Part shown: one piece after another, positions 59,301-64,000 of the stretch
Layout of the letters: every line of letters begins with the position of its first letter
How positions within the stretch are numbered: the first letter of the stretch is position 1
Source of the DNA: Tyto alba
Taxonomy: Eukaryota > Chordata > Aves > Strigiformes > Tytonidae
Reading direction: 5' to 3'
Length of the DNA: 64,000 nucleotides
NCBI RefSeq assembly: GCF_018691265.1
Contig: NW_024881296.1
Coordinates: 1,140,779-1,204,778, forward strand
Translations under genes and position numbers: made by a program
Notes under the pieces: generated by a model
Seen by the model: only the letters and a program-made list of their open reading frames with translations
Databases searched by the model: none
Told to the model about the DNA's origin: nothing

Positions 59301-60899
59301 ACTTTCCAAAAAGCTCAACTGGCCCAAAAAAAAGTAAAAAATGAAGGTGAGAGGATAACTTGACGGTTGACCCCAAAGACGGTTTGCAGTGTTTCAGCTG
59401 AATTCACCACCTTATTTTACAAGGTGTATCTTTCCTTAACACACTCACCCGCTCCCATCTCTAAAGTAACCCCTTAGGGGTTCACTTACTTACCGATACC
59501 GGCTCGCTCATCACTAGCAATGTTAGGCTGCTCCTCAACTCCCGGTAATTGCCGCCAGCAGCTCCCCCCCACATCCCTCCCCACCGTCAGTATTTCAGCC
59601 CAGGACAGAGCAGGGTGCAGCCCCGGGCCTCGCATGCTGGTCAGACATACCTGATTATATAGGAACCAGATCCGTCCTGCACCCCGAAGGGTTGATCTCG
59701 CCAACGTCAGGTCATGTTAATTCCAAGACATCTCCCCTCCGCTGCTGTTTATTTTTGCTGAATCCAAGAGGTGGTAGCCATGACTGCCAATTCCCTGTAC
59801 TCTCAGTCCTCCAGAATTAGCTTTCTACAAAGCGAGGAGGTCTTTGTGTTAATAACCCTCGTGTTTTGATAGCTCAGTCAATATTTTGGTAGCTTTAGGC
59901 AGCACCTATAAATTTTGACAAGTGTGCCGATGTGATAGACCCCTCTCGTTAGCTGCCGAGAGCCAGCTAATAAAACGAGGTGGGGTTTCATTCTTCTTTT
60001 CCAACCACCTTTTTCTGCAGCCCGCTTGCAAGGGCTTCGTGTTCCCATCATCACAGCCCAATCGGCCACTGAGACTCTGCAACGACAACCGCGATTTAAT
60101 TGCTTCTCCAGCTCCGTGATATCAGTTCCATTAGATGCCTGGAATTTAACAGCACATGGGGCATTTACCCATGTGCAAGGAGGATGTTAAATGCTCTTGA
60201 AGTGCGATTACCTCTACGGGCACCTTGCCTGGGTGCAAATCTACCAGCTATGGTCTCGGATAGGAAATGTTAAGACACAAACATAATTTTTCATAAAGCA
60301 GCGTAAGCTACTTCCGTCTGCATTTACAATAAATAACCCTCCCTTGCCAGGAGGAAATAATTTTCCTTCTCCAAGCTGCTTTTATTTTTTTCTCCTGGCC
60401 TTCCTAGCTGCTGTATTGATCAGTGTCTCAAAAAGGTCTTAATTTGAGTAGTTTCCTAATACACAATATGTGCAAGTGAAGCCGAGAAGTCAGTCTCAAT
60501 AGCCATAATAGTTATTAAGCATTTTTCAAAAATTTTCTGGTACAAAAGAAATGTATTTCACAATGAGGAGAACGACTGCCATTATAAATATCAAAGCGTG
60601 ATGATATCCACTTTGTAGTTATGTTCCAGAGGAAATTTTTTATTCAAATTCCCTCTTTTCAGGAGCTTCCCCTTCTGAAATTTTTCACTGTTGTTAAGTA
60701 GCCCAAAGGGGGATTTTTTTTTTTTTTTTTCATGTGTGTTTGTGCATGGGAAGTTTAGCATAATTCATTCAGGATATTGTGGTAATGGGGTTATTCTAAG
60801 CATGAAACAAGATAATTTTCATGCCTTTTGGAAGCCGTTCTCCTGTTTGCCTAATTTCAAATCATTTTCCTTTTGAGGGGTTACTCCTGTACATTGCAG
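59301..60899. other. Non-coding, possible conserved element(s)
   Basis: Segments at about 59,865-60,125 and 60,300-60,610 are rich in TAAT and TTTAT-like motifs and free of simple repeats, and look like candidate conserved non-coding DNA. A minus-strand ATG at 59,511 runs six codons (MSEPVS) into a GTAAGT donor, which is suggestive but very short. A T-run occupies 60,714-60,730. Confidence 0.25.
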
Positions 60900-60974
60900 C
60901 TGATGTGACGCTGTGTGTCCGTCCAGCCGGGGCTGATCCTGATATGGGCACCAGGCTCTTCTCCACCACCTGGG
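60900..60974 (+). other. Weak candidate internal exon, plus strand
   Basis: A TACATTGCAG acceptor-like site and a TGGG|GTAAGT donor bound 75 bases, open in one frame only (reading begins DVTLCVRPAG after two bases). No family recognised and no neighbouring exon found, so this is a splice-motif coincidence until shown otherwise. Confidence 0.12.
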
Positions 60975-61341
60975 GTAAGTCCCATCAGTGTGAGCAGGAG
61001 CTGTGGATAGAGCTGAGGGGAAATCGCTGCCTCCGGTCTCCTCACTTGCTCCTCCTGGCAAGCCCACTCCATTGTGTGGAGGTTTGACAGGACCCCCCCA
61101 AAATAGAAAGGGATATTCTGAAAATCTAGGAGGTGCTGGAAGTAATCTTTCTGGGCTTGCTCCCTCACCGGATTGGGCGAGCTCTGATTTTAAGGAGTGT
61201 GCTCAGATCCTAGTCTCCTCACCAAAACGAGGAGGCAAGCAGCCAGTGCCTGCTCTTACAGGGAACACATCCTCCACTTCACCCTGTCCCCCTCATGTTA
61301 GCCCCCATTAACCACAGATTAGATGTTTTGAGTATATCTAA
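60975..61341. other. Non-coding spacer
   Basis: Nothing recognised. Confidence 0.35.
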
Positions 61342-61432
61342 GGGCCTGGATGTGCAAACAGATGCCTAAAATCCCACTGACCACACAGGGAGTTAGGTGC
61401 TGAACTGGCTTAGGTGCTTTTGGACCTTCCCA
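61342..61432. repeat. Possible relic of an ancient foldback repeat
   Basis: The phrases GGGCCTGGATGTGC, ATGCCTAAAATCCCACTGA and CAGGGAGTTAGGTGCTGAA resemble decayed 'cctaa(a)tcccattgac...gggagttaggtgcctaa' foldback repeats that I recall from turtle, crocodile and bird DNA. Weak assignment from memory. Confidence 0.3.
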
Positions 61433-61604
61433 TCCCACAACAAACTTCTGCCAGGCTCCCTGCTGTATCTTTAGGGATGAAATAGCCTTGGGAGTTCGAC
61501 CGGTGAGCATGCACACCATGCACAGGTGCTTTGCTGAAGCAGAGCCTGGGGGTGTAAGTCTCTGAAATGCTTTTCCCCAATTTGAGAAGACGATGATTAA
61601 CAAC

Positions 61605-62619
61605 TGTGTTGGTTTTGTGTGGCAGGGGTTTTGGTAGCAGGGGAGGGGGCCGCAGCGGTGGCCCCCTGTGAGAAGCTTCTTGAAGCTCCCCCAGCTCCAA
61701 GTTGGCCCCACCTCTGGCCAGGGCCGAGCCAATTAGCGACGCTGACTGCGCCTCTGCAATAACTTATTTAAGAAGGGGAACCTGAGATGGGGTTGGGACT
61801 TGCGAGAGGGAGTTGCGAGGAGGACACCTCCTATGTGAACACCCAGGTCAGTGGAAGAAAGGAGGAGGAAGGGGCCGGGGTACACTGGAGCAGAGACCCC
61901 CTTGTATCCCATGGTGAGAGGGCAAGGCCGCCCACCCTGCCACCCATGGAGGTCACCAGTGGAGCAGATGCCGACCTGCGGCCGATGGAGGAGCTCACGC
62001 TGGAGCAGGCGGCTGTACCCAAAGGAGGCCGGGACTCTGAGGGGAGAAGCGGCTCCCGCTGTTGTGGTTCAGTGCTGGGAGGACTGCAACGTGCGGGGGT
62101 GACCCACGCCAGGGCAACGTGGGGACGGCTGCGGCCCGTGGGAAGGACTCATATCAGAGAAAGGTCGTGGAGAACTGTCTCTTCTGAGAGGGACCCCACG
62201 CTGGAGCAGGAGGAGAGTGCGAGGAGTCCTCTCCCTGAGGAGGAAGGACCTGCAGAGACTATGGGTGATGAACTGACAAAACCTCTAGTCCCTGTTCCCT
62301 GTGCCACTGTGTGGGAGGAGGTGGAGAAATCTGAGGAAGCTGAGAGTGAGGAAGAAGGGAGGGGTGGGGAAAGGTGTTTTTAAGATGTGTGTATACTTCT
62401 CACTGTCCTACTGTGTTTGATTGTTACATTAAATGGTGGTATTTAAATGAAATTGTTCTTTTTTCTTCCCCTAAGGAATCTGTCCTTTTGTGACCGTAAT
62501 GGGTGAGTTCTTCCCTGTCCTTATCTCAATTCCCGAGCCTTTTGTTTTATTTCCTCCTTCCCATTCCTGAGGGGGATGGAGTGAGGTGCTCAGTTGTCCT
62601 CTGGGCTCAAGACAGGACA
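61605..62619 (+). mobile_element. Solo LTR of an avian endogenous retrovirus (copy 2)
   Basis: A 1,015-bp element that begins TGTGTTGG and ends GGACA, flanked by a perfect 5-bp target-site duplication ACAAC (61,600-61,604 and 62,620-62,624). The TG...CA ends and 5-bp duplication fit an ERVL-like (class III) LTR. It aligns by eye with copy 1 in the same orientation. The usual polyadenylation signal is replaced by the variant ATTAAA (62,428-62,433), and the TATA-like box is degraded (near 61,760-61,775). The middle holds imperfect repeats carrying CCACGCTGGAGCAG-like motifs, and a plus-strand frame of 198 codons (61,787-62,383) rich in Glu, Arg and Gly. That frame is not a known viral protein. 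There is no internal retroviral sequence. Confidence 0.9.
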
Positions 62620-62624
62620 ACAAC

Positions 62625-63726
62625 TGATTTTTGCAGTATCCCAGTCCTTCTCCCTATTATCCTGAAAGTTTAATTGCAGTATGGATGATTCTGATGATGA
62701 TTTATAATACTTATAAACACTGCTACTATTGCAGCTAAACCCTCCACACCCCCCCCAGTACATATGATGCTGTTATTATGGATCTATAAAATGCATACAG
62801 CAAGCCGGGCTCAGAGGTTTTGGGAGCCCCGACCCCCCACTCTCCAGAGTGACGGCGCTGCCCGTTGTGCCAGGCGGAGGAGGGACGAAGGCTTGCCGAT
62901 GGAGGCTTTATAGCATCTTGGAGCTGCCCCTGTGCTGCATCTGGCAGGGGACCAGCGTGGCTCCTGGCACCCTTTCTCGCCACCTCGGGGTGGCTCTGAT
63001 TTATGCCTGGCTCTGGTCGCCCTCCAAGGGGTCTCCTAGCTTTCCTTATATAAAAATAGTCCCTTATTTCCTGGCTATTTCCCATGATTTCCACCCCAAG
63101 CCTGGTTTGGGGCAGAGAAACAAAGACTGCTACACTTACGCTTAGTGTATCTTGAGATCCCACCTATACAGGAGGCTATAATATTTATGGCAGATGAAAT
63201 ATTTGTTTGAAACTCAAACTAATCAATAAACCCACTTTTTGGTGGTGGAACTGAGCGTGTATTTCCCTGGCATGTGAGAAGGGGACATTCCCAGCTCCCG
63301 AAGCTTACAAAATAAAATGAAATACCACTGAAAATTTAACACCGAACTGTGAAATGACAACCAGAAGAAAGGCTTTTGTTTTCCCTCTCCTTTTTTCTTG
63401 AACCGAACAGTACCTAACTGTTTAACTTGCGGCTAAGGATTATTTATGTAGGGCTCTTGTGTAGGTAAAGCACCACGTCCTTGGCCCTCTGCCCACGTAG
63501 CACAGTGCGGGATCTCTCGTTACAAATTGCAGCTGTATAACATAACAGGAAACGTGGGGCTTTAAGTTATTCCACTGGAAAGATTAATTATTTGGAAAAT
63601 AGTTATGCAGCAGCTTTGTGTATTTTTGGAGCAAAGGTGACCAGCACCATCTTAAATTTAAAGAAAGAAAGTCTCTGGGAAGGAAGAAAAAGAGGCATTT
63701 TAGAGAGTGGACCTGTTGTGGGACAA

Positions 63727-63757
<31 letters not shown>

Positions 63758-64000
63758 TGTTTGAATCGTCTGCTGTTGTGCAAAGCCAAGCTCCATGCAG
63801 GGCAGCCCCGTCAGGGTGAGGGTGGTGGAGGAACAGGAGCTGCTGGATTCAGCTGGATCTTGGCCCTTCCCATCCAAGACCCCGTCCACCTGCTTGAGGA
63901 CAAGGTGCAGGAGTCCTGCCGATGGGGGAGGCAGATGAGAAACGATCTTGGAGACACAAGTTCAGCGCGACAGGTCATGGCCTCCTCAAAGTCTGCAGCA
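62625..64000. other. Non-coding right end of window
   Basis: Mixed sequence with a T-run near 63,732-63,751. No gene, RNA gene or clear transposon recognised. Open frames under 145 codons are unfamiliar. Confidence 0.45.

Noticed and set aside
58647..59327. 226-codon minus-strand frame as a gene
   Set aside because: No motif, no convincing splice context, and competing plus-strand frames over the same GC-rich DNA.
48937..62619. Two LTRs in the same orientation as the ends of one provirus
   Set aside because: They are 11.7 kb apart with no recognisable gag, pol or env and no primer-binding site after the left LTR. They differ considerably in sequence, and copy 2 has its own perfect target-site duplication. 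They are independent solo LTRs.
1..64000. CRISPR array, prokaryotic operon, rRNA or plasmid-like system
   Set aside because: No regularly spaced repeats, no dense operon-like coding and no ribosomal RNA sequence; base composition and repeats are those of vertebrate nuclear DNA.

Overview
This window looks like vertebrate nuclear DNA, most likely from a bird. It has low repeat density and no L1- or Alu-like SINE or LINE copies. It carries two solo LTRs of a type I recall as common in neoavian genomes, a decayed CR1/L3-type LINE fragment, fragments resembling old sauropsid repeats, and one very GC-rich CpG island in otherwise AT-leaning DNA. The species call is inference from this repeat repertoire. 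I recognise no complete protein-coding gene. Almost every open frame is short, shows no familiar domain, and fits chance or GC-rich composition.

Layout. Positions 1-44,400 are long non-coding sequence, either intron or intergenic. Within it are a CpG-rich patch at 238-560, a perfect 36-bp tandem duplication at 6,342-6,413, a purine-rich tract at 6,748-7,213, an antisense CR1/L3-type fragment at about 10,960-11,355, and several homopolymer tracts of 20-26 bases. Positions 44,440-46,085 are a strong CpG island with CCAAT boxes, GC boxes, paired AP-1 motifs, long G-runs and a 42-bp minisatellite (45,742-45,905). The best gene hint in the window is on the minus strand: a consensus splice donor at 44,677 inside the island, followed by a candidate non-coding exon at 42,814-42,910 with a perfect CAG|GTAAGT donor. 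This suggests a gene whose 5' UTR exons start in the island and whose first intron runs leftwards. A plus-strand donor at 46,080 leaves a divergent promoter possible.

The right part (46,086-64,000) is mostly non-coding. It holds the two LTRs (48,937-49,946 and 61,605-62,619, the second with a clean 5-bp target duplication), a smaller GC-rich region with a TATA/MEF2-like box (54,755), a G-rich quadruplex-prone tract (55,121-55,154), and a striking inverted repeat. The inverted repeat has arms at 56,520-56,660 and 57,734-57,879, with no substitutions between them and only two small gaps, around a 1,073-bp spacer that contains an AT-rich near-palindrome. The inverted repeat and the repeat-bearing CpG island are the most unusual structures here. 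Nothing resembles a CRISPR array, a prokaryotic operon or a recognisable RNA gene.
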